Assembly (NCBI RefSeq): GCF_030035605.1
Contig: NZ_CP106736.1
Location: forward strand, 2,232,001 to 2,296,000
Length of the DNA: 64,000 bases
Reading direction: 5' to 3'
DNA from: Silvimonas soli
Lineage (GTDB): Bacteria > Pseudomonadota > Gammaproteobacteria > Burkholderiales > Chitinibacteraceae
Of this stretch, positions 33,423 to 42,142 are shown piece after piece (the first letter of the stretch is position 1; each line of letters begins with the position of its first letter). Under the pieces are notes generated by a model. It was not told the origin of the DNA, did no database searches, and worked only from the letters and a program-made list of their open reading frames with translations. The position numbers and the translations under genes are program-made.

Positions 33423-36400
33423 ATGTACGGGGTGTGGTCGCTCAAACCTCGTATACGCATCCTGCGGACACCAGCGTTGAACCTCAATTTCACCCACTAT
33501 CGCAAGCTAGCTGACGAATCACTGCAGTCCGGCAGAATGTTCAGTCTTGCGGCCGGGCTGATACTGATACTGATGACCTCGGTTCTGGTCTTCGCAATTT
33601 ATGGACTATTCCAGCAAACCGTTTGGGTATTGAGTGGGTTGAGCCGCAATCATTTCAATGGCGTTCTTACGATTCAACGTACCAACGAAGCGTTTGTGAG
33701 AAGTCTGACCCGCAATGATGTCGCTGTGCCAGTGAGCATGATCGACCATCAGCGCCTGCAACAATTGGCAGATGCCGTGTTGGCGTATCCCTCAAATAGT
33801 TTGTCCATTCTGGACAAAGAAGAATGGGGTCAGCCACTGGTTTTGCTAACCACTGATATCCCAATCAGTCGGGAACGGGCGCTGCACTTGGCCGAGCGTG
33901 GCTTGCGGTTTGCTTTTCTCTCGTCTTTTTTATGGTCAAACGAGGATAAGCGCCCGGCCTATGTCGTGGGAATAGACGTCGCCAGTGGCAGAGCGATTCT
34001 CAGTGCTCGCGAGGGCTATCTGCAGAAACTGCATCTCTCGCCCGCCACGCTACAACAGTTGCTAGAACGGATTCGCGCTGGCCAACTTGCCGGAAACCCA
34101 GATTCTCCATTCTGGCTGGCCGCCACAGAGGACCAGCTTGAGCGAATGCAGATGTTCAATTGTGTCCTGCCTGTTCGTGGGCCTGACGGCACCATTGACC
34201 GCTATGTCGTAACCGGAATCCCCACCAGCAGCTTGCCGCAGGATGTGGTAATTCCGGAACTGGATAAACAGTACTGGGGAAAAATGGTCAATCTGGTGAA
34301 TGTCGGTTCATCCAGCTTGATCTGGTCAGCACCAGACTCCCGGTTGACCGTGGCTTCGTTGCAGGCCCACGCACCGGACCTTGGTGGGGCCGTCGTTTCC
34401 CGGTCCTGGTTTGATCACGGTTTTTTCTATATTGCTGGCAGAACCGGCCATCAAGCCTGGGGCGTGGTCTACGCGTACCCGGTTTCGGCTTTGTTGCTGA
34501 TGAATCTCACCAGCATTAGCTGGATACTGCTGGTTTACGTGCTGTCAGTCAGCCTGCTGTTTTTTGCCGTGTACCAGGTCCGGCACCGGTATCTACGCCC
34601 TTGGGCCGCTCAACTCAAGCGCGCGCGGGAGGCCGAAGCAAGCAGCCGCCAGGCCGCCATCGCGGCTAACGAAGCCAAGTCGACCTTTCTGGCGACCATG
34701 AGCCACGAAATACGCACCCCGCTGTATGGCATGCTGGGAACGCTGGATTTGCTATCCGAGTCCGATATGCCCGCTACCCGGGGTGAAGCTCTGCAGACCA
34801 TGCGTGAATCGTCGCAAACGCTGCTGGCGATCATTGACGACATTCTGGATTTTTCGCGAATCGAGTCGGGTGTGTTACGGCTGGAACATCTTCCCTATGC
34901 GCCGGTGCTGATCCTGGAAAGCGTAGTACGTAGCTTTTATCCGCTTGCCCACAAAAAAGGGCTGAAGTTGTATTGCCAATTGCAGCCAGGCCTGCCCGAA
35001 CTACTGGGCGACGCCACCCGTCTGCGTCAGATTGTGGGCAATCTGTTATCCAACGCCATCAAGTTCACCCAGACTGGCAGCGTAACCCTGCGGCTGTGGC
35101 TGGAAGCGCGCAGCACACAGCTCACACCGATAGCTGGCGAGGAATCTACCGCTGGCTTCTCATATTTAGTATTTAGTGTTCGCGATACCGGGATTGGCAT
35201 CGATCCTGCCACGCAAAAGCAACTGTTTGAGCCCTTTATACAAGCGGATGCCGGCGTGACCCGGCAATTTGGTGGCACCGGTCTGGGGTTGTCGATTTGC
35301 CGCAGACTGGTCCATTTAATGGGGGGCGAAATCAGTCTGCAAAGCGAGCCCGACGTGGGTAGCTGCTTTACTGTCAGCGTCCCTGCGCATGTGGCCGCTG
35401 TTGCACCCAACGCCGCCGCTGCGACGCCGCCAGAATTGCGACCCGTCGTCGATTTGCAAATAGATGATCCACAAGTGCGCGACAACATTGCGCAGCAACT
35501 GCAGAAGGCTGGCTATCCAATTCATATTGCTGGCGCGCCAGTGTCCGATGCGGGGCGCGGGATCGTGCAAGTCACCGCGGGAACGCGGCAAGGATCTGCC
35601 AGCCGCTCTCAGGCCGCCGACCCGGGCAAGCCCGTGATCCGACTGCTTCCCGACGGCCCGCTAATCCCGCAACAAATGCAGCACGAAATTTGCGCCAGTT
35701 TGTATAGCCAGGAATCACTGTCGTCGGCACTCAGTCTGGCAAGCGGGCAAGGTCTCACTGCCGTCCAAAACCCCGCGTTGCCACCGGTCCAACCAATAGT
35801 GGGCCTGCGCATTTTGATTGCGGAAGATCACCCGCTGAACCGTCAACTTCTCAAGAAACAGCTGGAAGCCGTTGGCGGTACGGTTCAGGCGGTCGAAAAT
35901 GGTTACCAGCTGCTGGAGGCATTGCAGCATGCAACGTTCGACATAATCTTCACCGATGTGAATATGCCCGGTATGGATGGCTACGCGCTAGCGCGTGCCT
36001 TGCGTGCCCAAGGCAATGCCACCCCGCTGATCGGGATCACCGCCAGCGTGTTTCCGGGAGAACGGGAGCGTTGCCTGGCCGCAGGCATGAATGTGGCGCT
36101 ATTCAAACCGATATTGCTCAAAGACCTGCGCCAAGTGCTCAGCGCAATTGTGCCAACCGCCTCGGCTATTGCGTCCGACGTGAACGTGGTTGATGAAGAT
36201 GGGCTCTCAAGGGTTCTCGTCGAAGATCCGGCCCTGCAACGAGCTTTTGTCGCCAGCGTGCAGCAAGACTTGAACGTTATCCGGCATGCCGTGGAGCAAG
36301 GCGACGCCCTGACATTGCGTCGGCATGCGCACCGGATGCGCGGTGCTTTCAGTGCTGTCCCGGACGGGGAAGATATCCAGGAGTCGTGCCGGGCGCTGGA

Positions 36401-36512
36401 GCTGATGGCAGCACACATGCAGGACGAAGCCGTAGTCGCGCTTGCTGGTCTGGAGACATATATCGAAACGTTTTTCAGCGAGCTGCCAATCGCCACCCCA
36501 AGTGGCGAGTGA
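33423..36512 (+). CDS. RcsC-like hybrid histidine kinase with C-terminal HPt (left copy)
   Basis: About 1029 residues. Order: membrane helix (FSLAAGLILILMTSVLVF), a periplasmic sensor of about 290 residues, second helix (SWILLVYVLSVSLLFFAV), HisKA with SHEIRTPLYGML (phospho-His about 428), HATPase_c with NLLSNAIKFT, DTGIGIDPA and GGTGLGLSIC, a degenerate alpha/beta segment like the RcsC ABL domain, a receiver with phospho-Asp about 845 (FTDVNMPGMDG), and an HPt with AHRMRGAF (His about 970). The chain is a complete His-Asp-His relay that should deliver phosphate to an RcsB-like regulator. The adjacent one is broken by a stop codon. Start uncertain: the frame is open from 33306, no ATG has a good ribosome site, and 33537 is a shorter option. 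Confidence 0.88.
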   Translation: MYGVWSLKPRIRILRTPALNLNFTHYRKLADESLQSGRMFSLAAGLILILMTSVLVFAIYGLFQQTVWVLSGLSRNHFNGVLTIQRTNEAFVRSLTRNDVAVPVSMIDHQRLQQLADAVLAYPSNSLSILDKEEWGQPLVLLTTDIPISRERALHLAERGLRFAFLSSFLWSNEDKRPAYVVGIDVASGRAILSAREGYLQKLHLSPATLQQLLERIRAGQLAGNPDSPFWLAATEDQLERMQMFNCVLPVRGPDGTIDRYVVTGIPTSSLPQDVVIPELDKQYWGKMVNLVNVGSSSLIWSAPDSRLTVASLQAHAPDLGGAVVSRSWFDHGFFYIAGRTGHQAWGVVYAYPVSALLLMNLTSISWILLVYVLSVSLLFFAVYQVRHRYLRPWAAQLKRAREAEASSRQAAIAANEAKSTFLATMSHEIRTPLYGMLGTLDLLSESDMPATRGEALQTMRESSQTLLAIIDDILDFSRIESGVLRLEHLPYAPVLILESVVRSFYPLAHKKGLKLYCQLQPGLPELLGDATRLRQIVGNLLSNAIKFTQTGSVTLRLWLEARSTQLTPIAGEESTAGFSYLVFSVRDTGIGIDPATQKQLFEPFIQADAGVTRQFGGTGLGLSICRRLVHLMGGEISLQSEPDVGSCFTVSVPAHVAAVAPNAAAATPPELRPVVDLQIDDPQVRDNIAQQLQKAGYPIHIAGAPVSDAGRGIVQVTAGTRQGSASRSQAADPGKPVIRLLPDGPLIPQQMQHEICASLYSQESLSSALSLASGQGLTAVQNPALPPVQPIVGLRILIAEDHPLNRQLLKKQLEAVGGTVQAVENGYQLLEALQHATFDIIFTDVNMPGMDGYALARALRAQGNATPLIGITASVFPGERERCLAAGMNVALFKPILLKDLRQVLSAIVPTASAIASDVNVVDEDGLSRVLVEDPALQRAFVASVQQDLNVIRHAVEQGDALTLRRHAHRMRGAFSAVPDGEDIQESCRALELMAAHMQDEAVVALAGLETYIETFFSELPIATPSGE

Positions 36513-36596
36513 AGCTTCAAAACGGTTCGGAAAGCTACACGGTTGTAAGAGAGATCACGCCTGGATGTGCAAAATAATGACATTTACGATAAAAAC

Positions 36597-36610
36597 TAAG
36601 GATTACCCTA
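36597..36610. promoter_or_regulatory. RcsAB-box-like site upstream of the left regulator
   Basis: TAAGGATTACCCTA fits TAAG-N6-CCTA and is close to the enterobacterial RcsAB consensus (about TAAGAATATTCCTA). It lies 123 bp before the regulator ATG, in the gap after the kinase gene. It may be an autoregulatory site. Confidence 0.45.
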
Positions 36611-36732
36611 GAGCCACAACAACGGAAAAAACCTAGTATTCCGGCAGATAAACAAGGACTTGCCTTAAGCGATCGGAGTACTAATGATCAAACCCATTTG
36701 TTTCAGTCTGCGCAAGGAAGAGGAAATACAGC

Positions 36733-37371
36733 ATGGTCAAAATCATCGTTGCCGACGACCACCCCATCGTCCGGGCCGGGATAGCGCTGGAAATCGCCAA
36801 AAACCCGGATTTCGAGTAGGTCGCTGAAGCCGCCAGCTCCACTGACTTGATGCAAATTCTTGAGCAAGACCCTTGTGACGTATTGGTTACAGACTACTCC
36901 ATGCCTGGCGGCAAATTCGGTGATGGCCTGCCCTTGTTGCAACTGCTGCAACGCCGCTTTCCCACGTTAAAGATTGTGGTGATGACCATGCTAGATAACC
37001 CCGCGTTGATCCGTAGCATCCAGAAAGTAGGCATCAACGCCATTCTCAACAAAAGCGACAAAGCCTCGCACGTGGTTTCGGCCATCAATGCGGTCTATCA
37101 AGGCGGTGGCTATGTGCCTATGTCAGTGCGAAACCTGCTCGAAACCGCGGGCCCGCAACAGTTTGAACAGCGTTTGTCCAAGCGGGAAATGGAAGTCTTG
37201 CGCCTGTGTGCCTCTGGCGTATCCATTGTTGAAATTGCGCGCATATCCAATCGCAGTACCAAGACGATCAGCGCCCAGAAATCTGTAGCAATGCGTAAGT
37301 TAGGGCTCGAGAACGACCACGATCTATTTCAGTACGCTGTCACCACCGGGTTGATCAGCCCCGCTGGCTAA
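36733..37371 (+). pseudogene. RcsB-like response regulator interrupted by an amber codon
   Basis: The frame opens MVKIIVADDHPIVRAGIAL, hits TAG at 36817-36819 (codon 29), and continues without frameshift: VTDYSMPGGKFGDG with the phospho-Asp, KIVVMTM, and a C-terminal LuxR-type HTH (LSKREMEVLRLCASGVSIVE, TKTISAQKS). Aligned by eye with the intact paralogue at 49254, the stop replaces one residue and nothing is missing. The whole protein is strikingly RcsB-like (MPGDKYGDG in RcsB). Re-initiation at the TTG/ATG near 36847-36850 would give a protein without the first beta strand and the acidic DD pair needed for phosphorylation. AGGAAGAGGAAA precedes the original ATG. A sequencing error is possible. 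Confidence 0.85.
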
Positions 37372-37799
37372 ATCAACATAAAGCCTGGTCTCACGCCATT
37401 CGTTGAATGCTCAATTTTTGCCTCTCACCGGCCCTCCCGGTCAGCAGGCAGGTCTGTCGCTCCTGCCAATACTGTTGGTAGAAACGCTGCAATACAGCAA
37501 TTTACTATTTTTAAGGCATCGCTGATTCAAGTCATTACATGGCAAGAGCATTATTCGACCGGTCACTTGGGTGATGTTTGATTCGGAATTTAAAAGCTCC
37601 GATTCACTTGACGTCTATGAAAGCGTGTGAGCTGGGTTAATTGGCTCGTCAGTTGCATAGACGTGCCGCAATGAGAATTGAAAATACGGACCAAATTAAA
37701 ACCGTAGACATTGCAGCCAAGGCCAATTCAAGCAAGTGAGATTAAGTCGGGGATTTACTTTCTGGCTTTTTGCTATTATTTTTTTGGAATTTACCAATC
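37372..37799. promoter_or_regulatory. Upstream region of the major fimbrial subunit, with partial repeat copy
   Basis: 428 bp with no gene. TTTTTAAGGCATCGCTGATT at 37507-37526 matches the start of the 83-bp module found complete at 44156 and 45569, with one mismatch; similarity then fades, and the TAAG-N6-CCTA position reads CAAGTCATTACATG. It lies about 290 bp ahead of the pilin ATG, the same spacing as the complete copies from their genes. No sigma70 promoter with good spacing was found. Confidence 0.5.
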
Positions 37800-38339
37800 A
37801 TGATGAAGAAACTGATTCCTGCACTGATCATTGGCATGGGCCTGTCCGCTGGTGCTTTTGCTTCTGATGGCACCATCACCATCAACGGCGCACTGACGGC
37901 ACAAACATGTACCATCGTCGGTAACAATCAAGGTAGCGATTTCACGGTTACACTGCCAAAAATCTCTACCGCTGCACTGTCCGCAGCTGGTTCCAATGCT
38001 GGTGCAGTTCCTTTCAGCATTGTGCTGTCCAACTGTATGCCGGTAACTGGCACTGTTGCTACCTACTTTGAATACGGTGCCAATACCCTGGCCGACGGTA
38101 ACCTGAAGAATGCAGTGGGCGGTCAGTACGCAACCAACGTTGAGGTGCAATTGCTCAATAACGATATGTCCCCCATTGATGTTAGCAAGGGGAGCGTCGT
38201 CGCTCAAGGTTCGACTATCAAGTTCATCACCGCTGGCGGCGCCACTCTGCCGTACGTAGCCCGTTATGCGTCGCCGCTGGGTGGCGCGACCGCTGGTGAC
38301 GTGAACACCACTGTTACCTATTCGATGAACTATCAGTAA
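37800..38339 (+). CDS. Chaperone-usher fimbrial major subunit
   Basis: 179 residues. Signal peptide MMKKLIPALIIGMGLSAGAFA, then mature SDGTITINGALTAQTCTIVG. The two Cys (QTCTIV, LSNCMPV) form the pilin disulfide, and the protein ends VTYSMNYQ, the penultimate-aromatic beta-zipper ending of usher pilins. The N-terminal extension donates its strand to the next subunit. It is first in the cluster and is followed by a hairpin, so it is probably the most abundant product. The start is either of two adjacent ATGs. Confidence 0.9.
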   Translation: MMKKLIPALIIGMGLSAGAFASDGTITINGALTAQTCTIVGNNQGSDFTVTLPKISTAALSAAGSNAGAVPFSIVLSNCMPVTGTVATYFEYGANTLADGNLKNAVGGQYATNVEVQLLNNDMSPIDVSKGSVVAQGSTIKFITAGGATLPYVARYASPLGGATAGDVNTTVTYSMNYQ

Positions 38340-38390
38340 CAGGGTAATTGCCTCGGGGTGACCTTGTCCTTGAGGGATATTCCTGATCAG

Positions 38391-38418
38391 GTTGGGCCGA
38401 ATGGCCCAACCTGCTTTT
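38391..38418 (+). terminator. Attenuating hairpin between pilin and chaperone
   Basis: GTTGGGCC and GGCCCAAC pair perfectly around GAAT, followed by CTGCTTTT. The T-run is short and displaced, so I expect partial termination, reducing chaperone and usher mRNA relative to pilin mRNA. Confidence 0.65.
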
Positions 38419-38508
38419 GTAGAAAGATATTTCCGGCCGAATTGAATGTTTCTTATCCGGAATTCTTGTTCCGGAAATTGTTTGCTTTATTTTGCTTGGT
38501 TAATTGTC

Positions 38509-39246
38509 ATGAATATCAAAAAAATCGTTTATAGCTCACTTGTTACCGGACTGCTGCTCATTGGCGGACTGCTGCCATTTGCTGCTCCAGCGTCGGTCGT
38601 GATTGCCGGTACGCGAGTGATTTATAACGCACAGGATTCTGAAATCACCATCAAGTTGTCCAATAACGGTGAAAAACCCGCTTTGACCCAAGTCTGGCTG
38701 GATAAGGGTGACCCGAAGGCAGACCCGTCCAGAATTGACCTGCCGTTCACCATTACCCCGCCGATGTCGCGCATCGACCCGGCCAAGGCGCAAACGCTGC
38801 GCATTGCCTATACCGGCGAACCGCTGCCGCAGGATAAAGAATCCGTGTTCTGGCTCAACATGCTGGAAATCCCGCCCAAGCCCATGGCGGACGAGGCCGG
38901 TGCCAACCACATGCAACTGGCGTTCCGTTCCCGCATCAAGTTCTTCTTCCGTCCGGCCGGGCTCAAGGGCTCGGTCAATGATGCCCCGGGCAAGCTGACC
39001 TGGCATGTTGCCGACAAGGGAGGCAAGCAGGTGCTGCAGGTGACCAATCCCACGCTCTACCACGTGACCGTCATTGCCGCGGCAGTGGGTGCTGCCAAGT
39101 TTGACGACGGCGACATGGTGGCACCTGGCGGTACCCTGGATATCCCCCTGAAAGGCCACGCCGCCGCTGCAGCGGGTACCAAAGTGCAGTTCACCACCCT
39201 CAACGACTACGGCGGCCCAGTGCAGGGCGAGGGCGTATTGCAGTAG
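38509..39246 (+). CDS. Periplasmic fimbrial chaperone (PapD-like)
   Basis: 245 residues. Signal peptide ending LLPFAAPAS, then VVIAGTRVIYNAQDSEI, with the Arg of the subunit-anchoring pair; the partner Lys is in RIKFFFRPAG. The G1 donor strand region and VFWLNMLEIPPKP are typical of the PapD N-terminal domain. It binds each pilin in the periplasm, completes its fold by donor-strand complementation and takes it to the usher. The ATG at 38509 gives a normal signal peptide; an upstream in-frame start does not. Confidence 0.93.
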   Translation: MNIKKIVYSSLVTGLLLIGGLLPFAAPASVVIAGTRVIYNAQDSEITIKLSNNGEKPALTQVWLDKGDPKADPSRIDLPFTITPPMSRIDPAKAQTLRIAYTGEPLPQDKESVFWLNMLEIPPKPMADEAGANHMQLAFRSRIKFFFRPAGLKGSVNDAPGKLTWHVADKGGKQVLQVTNPTLYHVTVIAAAVGAAKFDDGDMVAPGGTLDIPLKGHAAAAAGTKVQFTTLNDYGGPVQGEGVLQ

Positions 39247-39337
39247 CAGTGGCGCTCTTGTTCCCGGGGCAACCAGCCCGTAAAGCGCCAGTCACCTCGC
39301 CAGACTTTCCATCCAGGATTTCCATCCAGTTTACGGC

Positions 39338-39362
39338 TTCACGCTGGCCCGGCCAGCGTGAA
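39338..39362. repeat. Perfect inverted repeat ahead of the usher gene
   Basis: TTCACGCTGGC and GCCAGCGTGAA flank a CCG centre, 35 bp before the usher start. No T-run follows. It may be a 3' stabilising or processing structure of the chaperone message, or an operator. Confidence 0.5.
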
Positions 39363-39396
39363 CGGGCCGGTGTTGCCCTGAAAAACGGACTTACCT

Positions 39397-42015
39397 ATGA
39401 CCAACCGCGTACAAAAAAACAGTAAAGAAATCCGTACCGCCCACAAAAAGGCACCATCCCGGTTGTGCCCGGTGAGCGCCGCGCTCCTTTCCGTATTTGC
39501 ACTGGGTCCGGTATGGGCAGACGAAGCAGCCCAAGCCAAGCCGATCCAGGTGGCGGCCGTCGAATTCAACCAGGATTTCCTGAACGGCCCGAACAGCCCG
39601 GCGGCCAGCAAGCTCGATATCAGCCGCTTCAATAAGGGCAATGTCGCGCTGCCCGGTGATTACCGCGCTGCGCTGTACGTCAACCAGATGTGGATCGGCG
39701 TGGTGGAAGTGCCACTGCGGGAACTGCAGAAAGGCTCCGGCAACGTTCAGCCCTGTTTCAGTCGTGACTTGCTGGAACGCATGGGGGTTGATCTCAATCG
39801 GCTGAGCCCCATTGCGCAAGCCAAACTGCAGGCACAGGCGGGCGCATCCTGTCTGGTGCTGCCGGACTTGGTGGATGGGGCCTTTGCCACCTTTGACAAC
39901 GGTGAACAACGACTGGATGCCAGCGTCCCGCAGGCATTTTTGAACCGTAGCGCGCGTGGTTATGTTGACCCGCAGTACTGGGATGACGGCATCCCGGCCG
40001 CCACGTTGCAGTACAACGCCAACGTGTTCCACAGCGCGGGTGATAATAACGCCTCCTCGACCCAGAGCTATCTGGGCCTGAACGCCGGTCTGAATGCCGG
40101 TCCGTGGCGCTTGCGCTACAACGGCAACGTCACCCACAACACGGGTGGCGACACACATTACCAGAGCATCCAGAGCTACGCCCAGCGCGGGTTTGCCGAC
40201 ATCAAGAGCCAGCTCACGGTCGGGGATTCGTTCACCGACGGTAGCGTGTTTGACAGCTTTGGCGTGCGCGGTATCCAGCTGGCCAGTGATGACCGCATGT
40301 ACCCCGAGTCACAGCGCGGCTACGCGCCGACGGTACGCGGCATCGCCAACAGCAATGCCAAAGTGCAGATCCGCCAGAACGGCAACATCATTTACGAAAC
40401 CACCGTGGCGGCCGGCCCGTTTGAAATCAACGACCTGTACCCGACCGGCTACGGCGGCAACCTGGACGTGATCGTCACCGAGGCCGATGGCAGCCAGCAC
40501 GTGTCGTCGGTACCGTATGCATCGCCGGTCAACGCGTTGCGGCCAGGCATCACCCGCTACAGCGCATCGGTCGGCCAGTACCGCAACACCAGTATCCGCA
40601 GCACGCCGTTCGTGTTTGAAACCAACGCCCAGCACGGCTTCAGCAACCTGTTTACCGGCTACGGCGGCACCATCGTGGCGGAAGATTATGTTTCTGCAGC
40701 ACTCGGTGTGGCGCTCAATACCGAATATGGCGCATTCGGTCTGGATATCACCCAGGCCTCGGCCAGCTTCAGAAACCAGCCGGACCACAATGGCCAGAGC
40801 GTACGCCTGGCTTATTCCAGGCTGTTCTCGCCCACCAACACCAACCTGACGCTGGCGGCCTACCGTTACTCTACCAGTGGCTTCCTGAGCTACACCGACG
40901 CCATGACCCTGCGCGATCTGGATGACCGCAATCTCGGGAACTTCATGGCCGGCATCCAGAAAGGCCGACTACAGCTGACGCTGAACCAGAGTCTGGAGAA
41001 ATGGGGTTCGGTGTACCTGTCCGGTTACACCCAGGACTACTGGAACAAATCCAATCGCGATACCCAGTTCCAGGCCGGTTACAACGTGAGTGTGGGACGG
41101 GTGGGTGTGGGGGTGTCCGCTGCGCGCGAGTTCGACGTGAGTACTGCCCGCTGGAACAACCGCTACATGCTCAACTTGAGCCTGCCGCTGGGTAACGGCG
41201 CTTACGCCCCGAGCTCCAACACCACTTATACGCATGACACGCGGGACGGCAGCAACCAGTTGCAAGAAAACATTTCCGGTGCGCTGGGCACAGACCGCGA
41301 GTTCAACTACGGCATCAACGCCAGCCGCACCAGTGGCGGCATGGCGGACAGCAGCAACACCTTTGGCGGCAATGTCGGCTATCTCAGCCCGGTCGCCCAG
41401 TTGCGCGCTAGCGCCAGCCGCAGCAACGGCTATACGCAGACCAGCGCAGGGATGTCGGGTGGCATCGTGGCGTGGCAGGGTGGGGTGGCGGTCACGCCAA
41501 ACACCGGCGACACCATGGCCATCATCGATGCCAAAGATGCAGCGGGCGCCCGCGTCGCCACCGCGCCGGGCGTGCGGGTCGACCCGTGGGGCCATGCGCT
41601 GGTCAGCAATCTGACGCCGTTCTCAATGAACAACGTCGAGCTGGACCCCAAAGGCCTGCCGATGGGTGTGCAACTGAAGACCACGGAAATGCATGTCGCG
41701 CCGACTGCCGGTGCCGTCGTCAAACTGAAGTTCGACACCGTCAACGCCGGCAAGGCCCTCATTATCCGGACCAAACGTGCCAATGGCGAAGCGCTGCCGT
41801 TTGGAGCCGAGGTGCTGGACAGCGCGGGCAACAACGTCGGGTCTGTTGCACAAGGCGGCCGCATCATGACTTACGGCCTGAAGCAGGATCAGGGTGAGCT
41901 GACGGTCAAGTGGGGCGAGGGTAAAGGCAATTCTTGTTCGCTGGGTTACAGCATTCCCAAGGACGGAGAAGGCAAGCAGGCGCCTTATTACTTTACTGAT
42001 GGCGAGTGCCGGTAA
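39397..42015 (+). CDS. Outer membrane fimbrial usher (PapC/FimD family)
   Basis: 872 residues, in the normal range. A long signal peptide (to PVWA-DEAAQ) precedes an N-terminal domain that captures chaperone-subunit complexes (VEFNQDFLNG at its start). A 24-strand barrel with plug follows; YPTGYGGNLDVIVTEADG and the VRGIANSNAKVQIRQNG region are hallmarks. C-terminal domains end with the conserved Cys pair (SCSLGY, GECR). It secretes and assembles the fibre. The signal region is basic and extended, as in some ushers. Confidence 0.95.
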   Translation: MTNRVQKNSKEIRTAHKKAPSRLCPVSAALLSVFALGPVWADEAAQAKPIQVAAVEFNQDFLNGPNSPAASKLDISRFNKGNVALPGDYRAALYVNQMWIGVVEVPLRELQKGSGNVQPCFSRDLLERMGVDLNRLSPIAQAKLQAQAGASCLVLPDLVDGAFATFDNGEQRLDASVPQAFLNRSARGYVDPQYWDDGIPAATLQYNANVFHSAGDNNASSTQSYLGLNAGLNAGPWRLRYNGNVTHNTGGDTHYQSIQSYAQRGFADIKSQLTVGDSFTDGSVFDSFGVRGIQLASDDRMYPESQRGYAPTVRGIANSNAKVQIRQNGNIIYETTVAAGPFEINDLYPTGYGGNLDVIVTEADGSQHVSSVPYASPVNALRPGITRYSASVGQYRNTSIRSTPFVFETNAQHGFSNLFTGYGGTIVAEDYVSAALGVALNTEYGAFGLDITQASASFRNQPDHNGQSVRLAYSRLFSPTNTNLTLAAYRYSTSGFLSYTDAMTLRDLDDRNLGNFMAGIQKGRLQLTLNQSLEKWGSVYLSGYTQDYWNKSNRDTQFQAGYNVSVGRVGVGVSAAREFDVSTARWNNRYMLNLSLPLGNGAYAPSSNTTYTHDTRDGSNQLQENISGALGTDREFNYGINASRTSGGMADSSNTFGGNVGYLSPVAQLRASASRSNGYTQTSAGMSGGIVAWQGGVAVTPNTGDTMAIIDAKDAAGARVATAPGVRVDPWGHALVSNLTPFSMNNVELDPKGLPMGVQLKTTEMHVAPTAGAVVKLKFDTVNAGKALIIRTKRANGEALPFGAEVLDSAGNNVGSVAQGGRIMTYGLKQDQGELTVKWGEGKGNSCSLGYSIPKDGEGKQAPYYFTDGECR

Positions 42016-42021
42016 TGCGGA

Positions 42022-42043
42022 CCACACACTCGTATGTGTGTGG
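42022..42043 (+). other. Hairpin after the usher gene
   Basis: CCACACAC and GTGTGTGG pair around TCGTAT, six bases after the usher stop. There is no T-run; probably an RNA structure between usher and adhesin genes. Confidence 0.4.
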
Positions 42044-42142
42044 ACAGGGGTAGAGCCGCATTGCATTTACTGACATGCACTGTCGTTGATTACGACTGAT
42101 GCACGCGAGTGCCGGTAAGCGCTCCACAACGAGGTTTGAACC

